From assembly GCF_900089755.1 (NCBI RefSeq), contig NZ_FLOC01000009.1, forward strand, positions 86,415-150,414: DNA of 64,000 bases, in the 5' to 3' direction. Shown in pieces: positions 8,576 to 17,881 of the stretch. The number at the start of each line of letters is the position of its first letter. The stretch's first letter is position 1. The DNA is from Marinomonas aquimarina (GTDB taxonomy: Bacteria; Pseudomonadota; Gammaproteobacteria; Pseudomonadales; Marinomonadaceae). Below the pieces are notes generated by a model that was given only the letters and a program-made list of their open reading frames with translations, did no database searches and was not told the DNA's origin. The translations under genes and the position numbers were made by a program.

Positions 8576-9781
8576 ATGAACCCCAATATTGAAGCCAAAG
8601 CACCGCGCAAGCGCACGCAATGGTGGTTTTTGCTGCACAGCTGGTTGGCCATGCCTATCTGGCTGTTTCTGTTCTTTGTCTGTTTGACGGGCACGATTGC
8701 CACCGTGAGCCAGGAAATTATCTGGTTATTTGATAGCAGTGTGCGCGCCAATCCGCCGGCGGATGCGGGAAAAATGCTCAGCTTTGATGAAGTGATTGAG
8801 GTGATCGAGCGCGATGCACCGGGCGCCTACGTTGAGAAGATTACACGTCCAGTCAAGTCTCAGTTCGCCCTTACGGCAGAGATCAGTTACCCCGACTCCA
8901 CCAGTGAAAACGTGTTTATTAACCCTTATACCGGAGAAATTCAGGGGCGGGCGGCGTCTGGCTTTAACTTTCGTCAGTTTGTGCGCGCGATCCATGGCTG
9001 GTTGCTGATTCCGTTCAATACCGGTTTCACCCGTTACAGCTTGGGCTGGTACATGGTCAGCATTTTAGGCATCCCCCTGTTGTTGTCTTTGATTACTGGC
9101 TTGGTGGTGTATAAGAAATTCTGGCGTGGCTTTTTACAACCGCGCTTACGCTTCAACCGTGGCGCCCGTGTTTTCTGGGGCGACTTTCATCGCTTAGCAG
9201 GCATCTGGTCGATTCCCTTTATCTTCATTATCTCGGTCACGTCAATTTGGTTTTTGATTCAAGGACTGTTGTTTGAAGCTGGGGTGCCCTTTAACGGGGT
9301 ATCGCAGGCGCCGGTGTACGTGGCCCGTGATGAGATTCCCACGTCTGAACAGGGACGGCCGCCTTTGCTTTCGGCGGATCAAGCCATCGCACAAGTCAAT
9401 GCCTTATATGACAACGTGGAAGCCCAAGTGCTGCATTTGCCCAGCACCGCCTTCGGTCATTATCGGATTTTGGGACGCAGCCAAGCGTTTCCGTTGGTGC
9501 ATGAAAGCTTCCTTGTGAACCCTTACAGCGGTGCCATTGATGAAGCCATGCGTGTCACCGATCAGCCCGGCTTGATGCTAACGCGCCTCTCCATGCGCGC
9601 GCTGCATACCGGCGATTTCGTCGGTCTGACCTTAAAGCTGGTGTATTTCTTGTTTGGCGTGTTGCTGACCATGATGGTGTTCAGTGGTATGCGCATTTGG
9701 ACCACGCGTACTTTTAAATCGACCAAAGCCGCCATCCGTCAGAAAACCGCTCGCGCGAACCTCGCAGGAGATCCCACATGA
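8576..9781 (+). CDS. PepSY-associated transmembrane protein
   Basis: 401 residues of the PepSY_TM family: an N-terminal helix (WWFLLHSWLAMPIWLFLFFVCLTGTI), a periplasmic PepSY-like region (about 60-125, with VFINPYTGEIQGRA), then three further helices and a second PepSY-like segment (SFLVNPYSGAIDEAMRV). The RAIHGWLLIP and FHRLAGIWSIPFIF segments carry membrane-proximal His residues seen in this family, which may bind haem. Members are often found with iron-uptake genes and some act as ferric-siderophore reductases. First gene of a three-gene operon; its stop overlaps the next start by four bases. Confidence 0.85.
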   Translation: MNPNIEAKAPRKRTQWWFLLHSWLAMPIWLFLFFVCLTGTIATVSQEIIWLFDSSVRANPPADAGKMLSFDEVIEVIERDAPGAYVEKITRPVKSQFALTAEISYPDSTSENVFINPYTGEIQGRAASGFNFRQFVRAIHGWLLIPFNTGFTRYSLGWYMVSILGIPLLLSLITGLVVYKKFWRGFLQPRLRFNRGARVFWGDFHRLAGIWSIPFIFIISVTSIWFLIQGLLFEAGVPFNGVSQAPVYVARDEIPTSEQGRPPLLSADQAIAQVNALYDNVEAQVLHLPSTAFGHYRILGRSQAFPLVHESFLVNPYSGAIDEAMRVTDQPGLMLTRLSMRALHTGDFVGLTLKLVYFLFGVLLTMMVFSGMRIWTTRTFKSTKAAIRQKTARANLAGDPT

Positions 9782-10317
9782 GTACATCCGTTGCTATGCA
9801 AAAGAACCACAAGACCCACTCACGCTGGTTTCGTTGGCGCTTTCATTTAAGTGGTTTGCTGATCCTGATCCCTGTGGTGTTAACGCCATTTTACATTGAG
9901 TTGATGTCGCTGTTTGGCGGGGCCAATGGATTGGGGGAGCGCGTCGTCGGCACTCAGCAGGTCGGGCCGTGGACGATTACTCTAGCGGAGCAATTTGAAA
10001 GGGGCCCTAAGCTGGATGGTCCGGCGGGTTATATGAAGACCTTTAATGGGGCGTTGTGTCAGGAGTGTGCTGAACAAGTCAAGGCTGTGTACATGCGCCT
10101 GGGTAAGCCACGCAGTTTACGCACCGCTGGGGTGATTGGTTTTGGTTCGCCTTACCATATGACCTTTAGCATGCCTGTGCCGGAGAATAGCGCCTCGGAC
10201 GCTGACCTCTGGCTCACCCTCGAAGGCTGGGATGGTGCGCTTCATCATGCGCAATGGTCGTTAGCCGAAGCCTCTCCGGCGACCGTGCAATTTTTACAGC
10301 AGTTACAGGAGAAATAA
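9778..10317 (+). CDS. Conserved inner-membrane protein of the PepSY operon, function unknown
   Basis: 179 residues. One N-terminal membrane helix (FHLSGLLILIPVVLTPFYIELMSLF) is followed by a periplasmic domain of about 130 residues. The domain has a Cys-x-x-Cys pair (ALCQECAEQVK) and MTFSMPVP near its middle. The start overlaps the PepSY stop by ATGA, so translation is probably coupled. The CxxC motif could bind metal or be redox-active. I do not recognise a named family. Confidence 0.75.
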   Translation: MSTSVAMQKNHKTHSRWFRWRFHLSGLLILIPVVLTPFYIELMSLFGGANGLGERVVGTQQVGPWTITLAEQFERGPKLDGPAGYMKTFNGALCQECAEQVKAVYMRLGKPRSLRTAGVIGFGSPYHMTFSMPVPENSASDADLWLTLEGWDGALHHAQWSLAEASPATVQFLQQLQEK

Positions 10318-10321
10318 AACG

Positions 10322-10645
10322 ATGTTGAATTCTGTTTATCGTCGCGTTGCGCTGGTCACATTGGTGGCCGCTTGGTCGCAGGTAGCCTTAGCGCATTTCC
10401 CATTTGTTGAGTGTACTAAGGAGACGCCGGACATTGTCTGCTTAGGTGGCTTTTCTGATGGCTCTAGTGCACAAGGTGTCACCATTGACTTGATTTCCTA
10501 TGACGAAGAGATTATCGCCAGTAAGACGTTTGATGATCACTCCCGCGTCCAGTTCGAACCCTATGATGGTGAGTTTTATATTTTGTTGGATGCTGGGCCA
10601 GGACACACAGTAGAAGTGGACTGGAACGAAATCAGCGCCCGTTAA
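10322..10645 (+). CDS. Small exported protein with predicted N-terminal histidine, probable metal-binding
   Basis: 107 residues beginning with a clear signal peptide (RRVALVTLVAAWSQVALA). The predicted cleavage after ALA would leave a mature protein starting HFPF. Two Cys follow (VECT and DIVCLGG), then a small beta-rich domain ending DAGPGHTVEVDW. An N-terminal His after signal cleavage is a known copper or nickel ligand in periplasmic proteins (CopC, NikL-type, LPMO-like). The terminal GPGH segment resembles small nickel/cobalt-transport accessory proteins. Only 4 bp separate it from the upstream gene. I infer a periplasmic metal accessory role for the whole operon. Confidence 0.72.
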   Translation: MLNSVYRRVALVTLVAAWSQVALAHFPFVECTKETPDIVCLGGFSDGSSAQGVTIDLISYDEEIIASKTFDDHSRVQFEPYDGEFYILLDAGPGHTVEVDWNEISAR

Positions 10646-10660
10646 TTTTCCCTTCCAAAA

Positions 10661-10680
10661 GCAGGCGCGCTCGCGCCTGC
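10661..10680 (+). terminator. GC-rich hairpin after the PepSY operon
   Basis: GCAGGCGCG-CT-CGCGCCTGC, a 9-bp palindrome 15 bp past the operon end. It has no T-run on the plus strand, so it may be a weak terminator or an mRNA end-stabilising hairpin. Confidence 0.5.
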
Positions 10681-10706
10681 TGAAAAAACATTCTGTTTAT
10701 TTCAAT

Positions 10707-10740
10707 CTTTAACATTATTGTCACAAAGCCTCTTTATAGT
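10707..10740 (+). promoter_or_regulatory. PhoB box and -10 element of pstS
   Basis: Two 7-nt half sites 11 nt apart, CTTTAAC-ATTA-TTGTCAC (10707-10724), against the consensus CTGTCAT-N4-CTGTCAT. A -10-like TATAGT follows at 10735-10740, 10 bp after the box, which is the usual spacing for PhoB-activated promoters. The position upstream of pstS fits induction under phosphate starvation. Confidence 0.65.
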
Positions 10741-10831
10741 CTTCATCATCGAAAGAGAACGAGCTAACTCGGACTCAAATACGAAGTTTTAAATTCATAC
10801 CAAACTGACGATAACCATTGAGGTTGAAGTG

Positions 10832-11800
10832 ATGAAAAAATTAGTTGCTACTCTAGCCGTGTCTACCCTAGCAGGCGTTTCTGCTAACGTAATGGCAGAC
10901 GTTGATGCAAACCTACCGTCTTACACTAAAGCAAGCGGTGTATCTGGTAACATCTCTAGTGTTGGTTCTGACACGCTAGCGAACCTAATGACACTTTGGG
11001 CAGAAGACTTCAAACGTCTTTACCCGAACGTGAACATCCAGATCCAAGCAGCTGGTTCTTCTACTGCGCCACCAGCGCTAACAGAAGGTACTTCTAACTT
11101 CGGTCCTATGTCTCGTCAGATGAAAGACAAAGAAGTTGCAGCATTCGAGAAGAAATACGGCTACAAGCCAACTGCGATCCCAGTTGCAATCGACGCTCTA
11201 GCAGTATTCGTACACAAAGATAACCCAATCAAAGGTCTATCTCTTCCAGAAGTGGATGCGATCTTCTCTTCTACTCGTAAGGGTGGTCACAGCGAAGACA
11301 TCACTAACTGGGGCGCAACGGGCCTAGACGGCGCTTGGGCTGATCGTGACGTGCAAATCTTCGGTCGTAACTCAGTATCTGGTACTTACGGTTACTTCAA
11401 GAAAGTTGCTCTATTCAAAGGCGACTACAAAAACTCTGTAAACGAACAGCCTGGTTCTGCTTCTGTTGTACAGTCAGTTTCTACATCTCTTAACGGTATC
11501 GGTTACTCAGGTATCGGTTACAAGACTTCTTCCGTACGCGCTATTCCACTAGCGAAGAAAGAAGGCGGTGAACTAATCGAAGCGACTCCAGAGAACGCTG
11601 CGACTGGTAAATACCCACTATCTCGCTTCCTTTACGTTTACGTAAACAAAGCACCTAACAAGCCACTTGCTCCACTAGAGCGTGAGTTCGTTAAGATGGT
11701 TCTTTCTAAAATGGGCCAAGAAGTTGTAGTGAAAGACGGTTACGTACCACTACCAGCTAAAGTTTCTGCTAAATACCTATCTGACCTAGGTATTCAGTAA
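10832..11800 (+). CDS. pstS: Phosphate ABC transporter periplasmic binding protein
   Basis: 322 residues. The signal peptide ([22 protein letters not shown]) is followed by a PstS fold with the phosphate-binding loops [25 protein letters not shown] and [14 protein letters not shown]. It binds inorganic phosphate in the periplasm and delivers it to PstCA. There is no lipobox, so it should be soluble. I take the ATG at 10832; a GTG sits directly in front at 10829. Codon use is strongly biased (Leu CTA, Arg CGT, Gly GGT), as expected for an abundant protein. A PhoB box lies 110 bp upstream. Confidence 0.95.
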   Translation: MKKLVATLAVSTLAGVSANVMADVDANLPSYTKASGVSGNISSVGSDTLANLMTLWAEDFKRLYPNVNIQIQAAGSSTAPPALTEGTSNFGPMSRQMKDKEVAAFEKKYGYKPTAIPVAIDALAVFVHKDNPIKGLSLPEVDAIFSSTRKGGHSEDITNWGATGLDGAWADRDVQIFGRNSVSGTYGYFKKVALFKGDYKNSVNEQPGSASVVQSVSTSLNGIGYSGIGYKTSSVRAIPLAKKEGGELIEATPENAATGKYPLSRFLYVYVNKAPNKPLAPLEREFVKMVLSKMGQEVVVKDGYVPLPAKVSAKYLSDLGIQ

Positions 11801-11818
11801 GAACTGGATAACAGGGAA

Positions 11819-11883
11819 AGCTTGCAGGACGCATTAAGGGCAGGGGGGATTTGATCTCTCCTGCTTTTGTTGCGTCTCAAGCT
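11819..11883 (+). terminator. Nested hairpin between pstS and pstC (attenuator-like)
   Basis: An outer stem pairs AGCTTGCAGGACGCA (11819-11833) with TGCGTCTCAAGCT (11871-11883). An inner 11-bp stem (11840-11850 with 11854-11864, two G-U pairs) is followed by TTTTGTT. Partial termination or 3'-end protection here would give more pstS than pstCAB mRNA, as seen in many binding-protein-dependent transporter operons. Confidence 0.6.
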
Positions 11884-11899
11884 GTCACAAAAATGTCAT
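11882..11899 (+). promoter_or_regulatory. PhoB box immediately upstream of pstC
   Basis: CTGTCAC-AAAA-ATGTCAT, matching 12 of 14 consensus half-site positions with the correct 4-nt spacer. It ends only 15 bp before the pstC ATG, so a conventional PhoB promoter would start transcription at or inside the coding region. Confidence 0.65.
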
Positions 11900-11914
11900 A
11901 AAAAGTGAATTCGG

Positions 11915-14167
11915 ATGAGTACAAAAGCGGATCAAAAAATACCCGAACTAGACTTCGATACGCCGGCCCTTAAGCGTCATCGTAAAGTTCGCGCGCTCAA
12001 AGACCGTACTGCGGGCGTTGGCATTGCCATCGGTGGTAGCAGTGTGATCTTGGCTGTCCTACTGATATGTTTCTATTTAGTTTATGAAGTTGCACCACTA
12101 TTCTCAGGTGCCAGTATCGAACAAAAAGACAGCTACGCTTTGCCAGCGACCGAGTCTGGTGAAAGTTTATACCTCACCTCAGAAGAGCAAATTGAAGTAG
12201 GCTTCCGTGTTGCAGAAAATGGCGACATGATTTACTTCAATGTGGCGGATGGCAGTGTCATTGATAAGGTCGCTAACCCTATCGGTGAACCAACGGCGTT
12301 TGCGGTCGAGTCCGATACCAGCCGTATGGTAGCGTTTGCTTACCAAGACGGTCGTGTCCTGGTTGCGCAACAAAACTACAAAACCACTTACCCTGACGGT
12401 GTGCGTCTGATTACCCCAAGCATTGAGTACCCTTACGGTACCGAAGGTATTCAGGCGGCGGATTTTGCACCACGTCACCTTAGCATCCGTGATAACGAAG
12501 AGCGCATGACGATTGCGGTAGTGGGTGATCAACAGGCGCAAGTGACTCGTGTTACCAAAGATGTGAACTTCATTACCGAAGAAGTTGAGCTAACCGAATC
12601 ACGTTCAGCGCTGCCATTTGTGGCGGACACGCACTCGCTGCTGATCTCTGGTGATCAGCGTTACCTATATGTAGCGGATCAACAGGGCAACATGTCTGAG
12701 TTTGATATTCGTGACATCAGCGACATTCAACTAAAAGAACAAGTTGACCTAATTGAAGGCAACGGCCAATTGGTGTCGATGCGTTATCTATTAGGCCAAT
12801 CATCTGTGATGGTGGCGGACAGCTCCGGCCGTGTCAGCCAATGGTTCAACGTTCGTGACGAAGACAACGTCGAGCATCTAACTTACATCCGTGATGTGAA
12901 ACACCCTACTGGCCTAGTGGACATGGCGATGGAGCACCGTCGTAAAGGTTTCGCAACACTGGACGATCGCGGTGTGGTGTCGATCTTTAACTCTACTTCT
13001 AGCCGTCAGGTCATTGATCAGCGTTTGAGTGACTCAAGTGCCACCATGATCAGCTTTGCACCACGTGCCAACGCACTCATGCTAGAAGACAGCAATGGTA
13101 TCAACGTTTTTGCAGTCGACAATGAACACCCTGAAGTGTCTTGGTCGTCGATTTGGGGCCAGGTCTGGTACGAAGGTTACCAAGAGCCAACGTACACTTG
13201 GCAGTCCTCTGCAGCAAACAATGACTTCGAGCCGAAATACAGCTTGATGCCGCTAGCCTTCGGTACGCTTAAAGCCGCGTTCTACGCCATGCTGATGGCG
13301 GTGCCACTAGCGATCTGTGGTGCCATCTACACGGCTTACTTCATGGCGCCTGGTTTGCGTCGTAAAGTAAAACCTGTGATCGAATTAATGGAAGCGCTAC
13401 CAACGGTTATCCTAGGTTTCTTAGCGGGTCTATTCTTCGCACCATTCCTTGAAGAAAACCTAGCGGCAGCGTTTAGCATTCTCGTGGTGCTACCTCTGGG
13501 TATCTTGCTATTTGCCTTTATCTGGTCACGTCTACCACAAAGTGTGCGCTTCCTAGTACCGGATGGTTGGCAGCCAATGTTGCTGATCCCTGTGGTAGTG
13601 ATTCTTGGTTGGATCTGTGTGGCGATGAGCCCAGTGATCGAATTGAACTTCTTCGACGGTAACATCCGTGGCTTTATCACCAACGATCTAGGCATTACCT
13701 TCGACCAACGTAACGCGCTAGTAGTCGGCTTTGCGATGGGCTTCGCGGTGATTCCAACGATCTTCTCGATTACCGAAGATGCGATCTTCTCGGTGCCAAA
13801 AGCACTGACACAAGGCTCGCTAGCATTGGGTGCCACTTACTGGCAAACCATGACACGCGTGGTGCTACCAACCGCGAGTCCAGGTATCTTCTCTGCCATC
13901 ATGATCGGTATGGGTCGTGCGGTAGGTGAGACCATGATCGTACTGATGGCCACTGGTAACACGCCAATCATGGACTTCAACATCTTCGAAGGTATGCGTA
14001 CCTTGGCGGCGAACTTGGCCGTGGAAGTGCCTGAGTCTGAAGTGGGTAGCACACACTACCGTATCTTGTTCTTGGCAGCGTTCGTGTTGTTTACCTTCAC
14101 CTTTATCGTGAACACCATCGCTGAATCCGTGCGCCAGCACCTACGTAAGAAATACGGATCGTTATAA
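11915..14167 (+). CDS. pstC: Phosphate ABC transporter permease PstC, long form
   Basis: 750 residues, much longer than the roughly 320 residues of E. coli PstC. After a first helix (VGIAIGGSSVILAVLLICFYLVY, about 35-58) comes a large extracytoplasmic region (about 60-430) with repeated short beta-strand segments suggestive of a beta-propeller. The permease proper follows (about 440-750) with the transporter loop [22 protein letters not shown]. Long PstC proteins of this kind are known in Pseudomonas and marine gammaproteobacteria. It forms the membrane channel with PstA. Its stop overlaps the pstA start by one base. Confidence 0.93.
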   Translation: MSTKADQKIPELDFDTPALKRHRKVRALKDRTAGVGIAIGGSSVILAVLLICFYLVYEVAPLFSGASIEQKDSYALPATESGESLYLTSEEQIEVGFRVAENGDMIYFNVADGSVIDKVANPIGEPTAFAVESDTSRMVAFAYQDGRVLVAQQNYKTTYPDGVRLITPSIEYPYGTEGIQAADFAPRHLSIRDNEERMTIAVVGDQQAQVTRVTKDVNFITEEVELTESRSALPFVADTHSLLISGDQRYLYVADQQGNMSEFDIRDISDIQLKEQVDLIEGNGQLVSMRYLLGQSSVMVADSSGRVSQWFNVRDEDNVEHLTYIRDVKHPTGLVDMAMEHRRKGFATLDDRGVVSIFNSTSSRQVIDQRLSDSSATMISFAPRANALMLEDSNGINVFAVDNEHPEVSWSSIWGQVWYEGYQEPTYTWQSSAANNDFEPKYSLMPLAFGTLKAAFYAMLMAVPLAICGAIYTAYFMAPGLRRKVKPVIELMEALPTVILGFLAGLFFAPFLEENLAAAFSILVVLPLGILLFAFIWSRLPQSVRFLVPDGWQPMLLIPVVVILGWICVAMSPVIELNFFDGNIRGFITNDLGITFDQRNALVVGFAMGFAVIPTIFSITEDAIFSVPKALTQGSLALGATYWQTMTRVVLPTASPGIFSAIMIGMGRAVGETMIVLMATGNTPIMDFNIFEGMRTLAANLAVEVPESEVGSTHYRILFLAAFVLFTFTFIVNTIAESVRQHLRKKYGSL

Positions 14168-15879
14168 TGAGTAATGAACTGAAATTAAAGAATCAAACCG
14201 TATCCCAGTGGGTGAAGTCTGGTGATCCATGGGTATGGTTAAACGCAGGCGCGGTGGCGATCTGTGTGATTATGGTAATCGGTCTATTGGCTTTGATCGC
14301 AGTACGTGGTCTAGGTCACTTCTGGCCAGCCGACATTAACCAAGGGACGTACAGCCTACCAGGCTCAACCCCTTACACGTTAGTCGCGGAGCGTGTTGAG
14401 TCGGCCGAAGTACCGGCGGCTCAGCTGCGTGAAGCGGGTATTCCAGTTGAAGCGCATCATGATCTGATGGTGCGTTCACTGATGAAAACCGGTAACCGTG
14501 ATGTGTACGGTTCCGATTTCCGTTGGATCATCGACGAATACTTCACTGACATCACTAAGCCGGAAATGCTGTTCGCCGCAGAACGTCACGAGTGGGGCAA
14601 CCTGTACGGTTACCTGAAAGCGGTGAAAGAAGATGGCCAAGTGGTGGCGCAGACTGAAGACCTAACCCCAACCGATTCCGCGTTGGCGACTTGGGCTGCT
14701 TTTGAGCGCAGTATTGAGCGTGCGACAACGATTTACGACGACATCCACGAAGTGGAAAAAGGCGAAATCGGTGCCATCAACCACAAGCTAGAGCGTCTGC
14801 GTCTTGAGCAGCGCCGTCTTGAGCTAAATGATGAGCTGACACCAGAGAAACTGGCGGACATTGATGCTCAGCGTGCCGAGCAAGATGCTTTGTACCAAGC
14901 TTTGCAACAACGTTTGATCGATCTATACGCTGAAATCAACCGTGACACCTTCATCGTGCAAGTGATGGATGGCAGCGAGCATGAGCTACAAGTGGCGAAA
15001 ATCGTGCGTGCCTACCGTCCAAATGCCATGGGCATTGCCGAGAAAATGGGCTTCTACGGCTCTAAAGTTGTTGAGTTCCTAACCGCAGAGCCGCGTGAAG
15101 CGAACACGGAAGGTGGGGTATTCCCAGCGATCTTCGGTACTGTCATGATGGTATTGTTGATGACTGTGCTGGTGACGCCATTTGGTGTGGTAGCGGCGGT
15201 TTACCTTCGTGAATACGCATCGCAAGGTTTCGTGACACGTACCATTCGTATCGCGGTAAACAACCTAGCGGGTGTACCATCGATCGTATACGGTGTCTTT
15301 GGTCTAGGTTTCTTTATTTACTTCCTAGGCTCAGGTATCGACCAAGCGTTCTTCCCAGAAGCCTTGCCATCGCCTACTTTTGGTACTGGTGGTCTAATGT
15401 GGGCGTCGATCACGCTAGCACTACTAACCGTGCCTGTGGTAATCGTAGCCACTGAAGAGGGTCTATCACGTATTCCGCGTAACGTACGTGAAGGTTCTTT
15501 GGCACTGGGTGCAACGAAAGCAGAAACACTATGGCGTGTGGTCTTGCCAATGGCCAGCCCAGCGATCATGACCGGTGTCATCCTGGCGGTAGCCCGTGCG
15601 GCCGGTGAGGTAGCGCCGCTGATGTTGGTGGGTGTGGTAAAACTGGCACCATCGCTACCATTGGATGGCAACTACCCGTTCATCCACTTGGATCAGAAGT
15701 TCATGCACTTGGGCTTCCATATTTATGATGTGGGCTTCCAGAGCCCGAACGTAGAGGCCGCGCGTCCACTTGTATATGCGACGGCACTATTATTGGTAAT
15801 CGTGATTGCACTGCTTAACCTTGCAGCCGTTACTATCCGTAACCACCTACGTGAAAAATACAAATCGCTGGAAATGTAA
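14167..15879 (+). CDS. pstA: Phosphate ABC transporter permease PstA, long form
   Basis: 570 residues, about twice the E. coli length. The first helix ([21 protein letters not shown], about 29-50) is followed by a periplasmic insert with a charged coiled-coil-like stretch (about 185-255, rich in Glu, Arg, Leu). The C-terminal permease domain begins near residue 310 and has the EAA-type loop [21 protein letters not shown]. It partners PstC, which carries its own large extension, so the two inserts may interact outside the membrane. Its ATG overlaps the pstC TAA (ATAATGA arrangement). Confidence 0.93.
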   Translation: MSNELKLKNQTVSQWVKSGDPWVWLNAGAVAICVIMVIGLLALIAVRGLGHFWPADINQGTYSLPGSTPYTLVAERVESAEVPAAQLREAGIPVEAHHDLMVRSLMKTGNRDVYGSDFRWIIDEYFTDITKPEMLFAAERHEWGNLYGYLKAVKEDGQVVAQTEDLTPTDSALATWAAFERSIERATTIYDDIHEVEKGEIGAINHKLERLRLEQRRLELNDELTPEKLADIDAQRAEQDALYQALQQRLIDLYAEINRDTFIVQVMDGSEHELQVAKIVRAYRPNAMGIAEKMGFYGSKVVEFLTAEPREANTEGGVFPAIFGTVMMVLLMTVLVTPFGVVAAVYLREYASQGFVTRTIRIAVNNLAGVPSIVYGVFGLGFFIYFLGSGIDQAFFPEALPSPTFGTGGLMWASITLALLTVPVVIVATEEGLSRIPRNVREGSLALGATKAETLWRVVLPMASPAIMTGVILAVARAAGEVAPLMLVGVVKLAPSLPLDGNYPFIHLDQKFMHLGFHIYDVGFQSPNVEAARPLVYATALLLVIVIALLNLAAVTIRNHLREKYKSLEM

Positions 15880-15899
15880 GACGGCGGAGAGAGACTATT

Positions 15900-16730
15900 A
15901 TGAGCGAAACAACTACACACTCTATCGATATTTCAGCAATGCAACGTAACCATGAGGCGCTGCGCATTGAAGACGAAAAAGTTTGTCTTTCCGTTAAAGA
16001 CTTACACCTTTACTACGGCGAGAAAGAAGCGCTAAAAGGGATCGACATGATCATCCCTGAGAAGAAAGTAACCGCGTTTATCGGCCCATCTGGCTGTGGT
16101 AAATCAACGCTGTTACGTTGCTTCAACCGTATGAACGACCTAGTAGACAGCTGTCGCATCACAGGTGAAATCAACCTGCACGACACCAACATCTACGAAA
16201 AAGGCACCGACGTAGCGGAGCTACGTCGTCGTGTCGGCATGGTGTTCCAGAAGCCAAACCCATTCCCGAAAAGTATCTACGAAAACGTGGCTTACGGCCT
16301 ACGTATTCAAGGTATTAACAAGAAGCGTGTAATCGACGAAACGGTTGAATGGGCACTGCGCTCAGCGGCGCTTTGGGACGAAGTGAAAGACCGCCTACAC
16401 GAAAGTGCCCTAGGCATGTCTGGTGGTCAGCAACAGCGTCTGGTTATCGCCCGTACGGTAGCGGTAAAACCTGAAGTACTACTTCTAGACGAGCCGGCGT
16501 CAGCACTTGACCCGATCTCTACTTTGAAGATCGAAGAGCTGATCCACCAGCTAAAAGAAGAATTTACCATTGCCATCGTTACCCACAACATGCAGCAGGC
16601 CGCACGTGTTTCTGACTATACTGCGTTTATGTACATGGGCAACATGGTGGAGTTTGGTGACACCAACAGCTTGTTCACTAACCCAACTAAACAACAAACT
16701 GAAGACTACATCACTGGCCGTTACGGCTAG
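15900..16730 (+). CDS. pstB: Phosphate ABC transporter ATP-binding protein
   Basis: 276 residues. Walker [11 protein letters not shown]-loop [12 protein letters not shown], signature [11 protein letters not shown], Walker [10 protein letters not shown] and H-loop IVTHNMQQA are all intact. [10 protein letters not shown] after Walker A is characteristic of PstB. It hydrolyses ATP to power phosphate import through PstCA. It lies 20 bp after pstA with GGCGGAGAGAG just before the start. Confidence 0.97.
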   Translation: MSETTTHSIDISAMQRNHEALRIEDEKVCLSVKDLHLYYGEKEALKGIDMIIPEKKVTAFIGPSGCGKSTLLRCFNRMNDLVDSCRITGEINLHDTNIYEKGTDVAELRRRVGMVFQKPNPFPKSIYENVAYGLRIQGINKKRVIDETVEWALRSAALWDEVKDRLHESALGMSGGQQQRLVIARTVAVKPEVLLLDEPASALDPISTLKIEELIHQLKEEFTIAIVTHNMQQAARVSDYTAFMYMGNMVEFGDTNSLFTNPTKQQTEDYITGRYG

Positions 16731-16747
16731 GATAAGGAACTGCGATC

Positions 16748-17470
16748 ATGAGAGAGTTAACAACGGACCATATTTCTCAACAGTTCAACAGCGAACTGGA
16801 GACACTACGTCAGCACTTCTTAACAATGGGTGGTGTAGTTGAAAACCAAGTAGCCGATGCGATTCACGCTTTGCTAGAAAGCGATGGCCCGCTAGCGGAA
16901 GAAGTCAAAGCCAAAGACGCGACGGTAAACCAGTTAGACGGCATCATCGACGAAGAATGTACCCGCATCCTGGCGAAGCGTCAGCCTGCGGCAACGGACT
17001 TACGTATGATCCTATCGATCAGTAAAGCCGTAGGTGAGCTGGAGCGCATGGGTGATGAAGCAAAGAAAATCGCGGATCACGCCTTGAAACTGATTCAAGA
17101 AGGCGAATCTCCACGTGGTTACGTGGAAATCAGCCGTATTGGTCAAATGGTGACACGCATGGTACGTGAGAGCTTGGACGCCTACGCGCGCCTAGACATT
17201 GATCTAGCGGTGAGCGTTGCCAAAGCAGACCGTTCTGTGGACCTTGAGTACAAGACCGCGATTCGTTCTTTGATCACTTACATGATGGAAGACCCACGTT
17301 CGATCAGCCGTGTGTTCAACGTGATCTGGGTATTGCGTTCACTAGAGCGTATCGGCGATCACTCGCGTCACCTATGTCAGCACCTTGTGTACCTGATTAA
17401 CGGTGTCAACGTGCGTCACGTGTCTACCGAAGAGCTAGATCAAGTGGCACAAGACGATAAGAAAGCGTAA
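16748..17470 (+). CDS. phoU: Phosphate signalling regulator PhoU
   Basis: 240 residues made of two PhoU three-helix repeats, each with the ExxxD metal-binding pattern: LERMGDEAKKIADHA in the first half and LERIGDHSRHLCQHL in the second. PhoU represses PhoR kinase activity when PstSCAB senses enough phosphate. Last gene of the pst operon, 17 bp after pstB, followed by a strong terminator. Confidence 0.96.
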   Translation: MRELTTDHISQQFNSELETLRQHFLTMGGVVENQVADAIHALLESDGPLAEEVKAKDATVNQLDGIIDEECTRILAKRQPAATDLRMILSISKAVGELERMGDEAKKIADHALKLIQEGESPRGYVEISRIGQMVTRMVRESLDAYARLDIDLAVSVAKADRSVDLEYKTAIRSLITYMMEDPRSISRVFNVIWVLRSLERIGDHSRHLCQHLVYLINGVNVRHVSTEELDQVAQDDKKA

Positions 17471-17485
17471 TACTTAAACGCTTGT

Positions 17486-17525
17486 AAAAAAAGGGGTTAG
17501 CGCCTAAGCGCTAACCCCTTTTTTT
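17486..17525. terminator. Bidirectional terminator after phoU
   Basis: GGGGTTAGCGC-CTAA-GCGCTAACCCC, a perfect 11-bp stem flanked by seven A on the left and seven T on the right. It ends the pst operon on the plus strand and the HPt operon on the minus strand. Confidence 0.93.
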
Positions 17526-17538
17526 GTTGGACAGCACC

Positions 17539-17871
17539 TCACAACAGCTCGTGTAATGTGCGCAGAGCCGCTGGGTACTCCGCTTTGGCGGCTTGTAGCA
17601 GCTCACCGAGTGCGTCCGTTTGACCTTGGCTTGCGTTGGCTTCCATTTGCGCGAACAAGCTGGCTAACGAGACCAAGGCCAAATTAGAACTGGCGGACTT
17701 CAGCGAATGACTGAGATGGGTCACATCGTCTAGGTCGTCGGCTTGGACGGCTTGCTCTAGGGCAATGAGCTTGGCTTGGCTGTCTTGCTCGTAACTGCGT
17801 GCCACCTTGACGAGTTTATCGCGCCCAAGAATGTCCTTGAGCGATTTGAAATGGGGGTGATCCACAACCAT
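17539..17871 (-). CDS. HPt (histidine phosphotransfer) domain protein
   Basis: 110 residues, essentially one HPt four-helix bundle with the phospho-acceptor motif THLSHSLKSASSNLAL. It passes phosphoryl groups between receiver domains. I choose the ATG at 17871, preceded by AGGAG at 7-8 nt, over one eight codons earlier that would overlap the kinase-like gene. It is the last gene of a three-gene minus-strand operon behind a kinase-like protein that lacks its own acceptor His. Confidence 0.85.
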   Translation of the reverse strand: MVVDHPHFKSLKDILGRDKLVKVARSYEQDSQAKLIALEQAVQADDLDDVTHLSHSLKSASSNLALVSLASLFAQMEANASQGQTDALGELLQAAKAEYPAALRTLHELL

Positions 17872-17881
17872 ATAAGTACTC

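Noticed and set aside
13336..13836. Antisense open frame in pstC
   Set aside because: No motif or ribosome site; the pstC frame is unambiguous.
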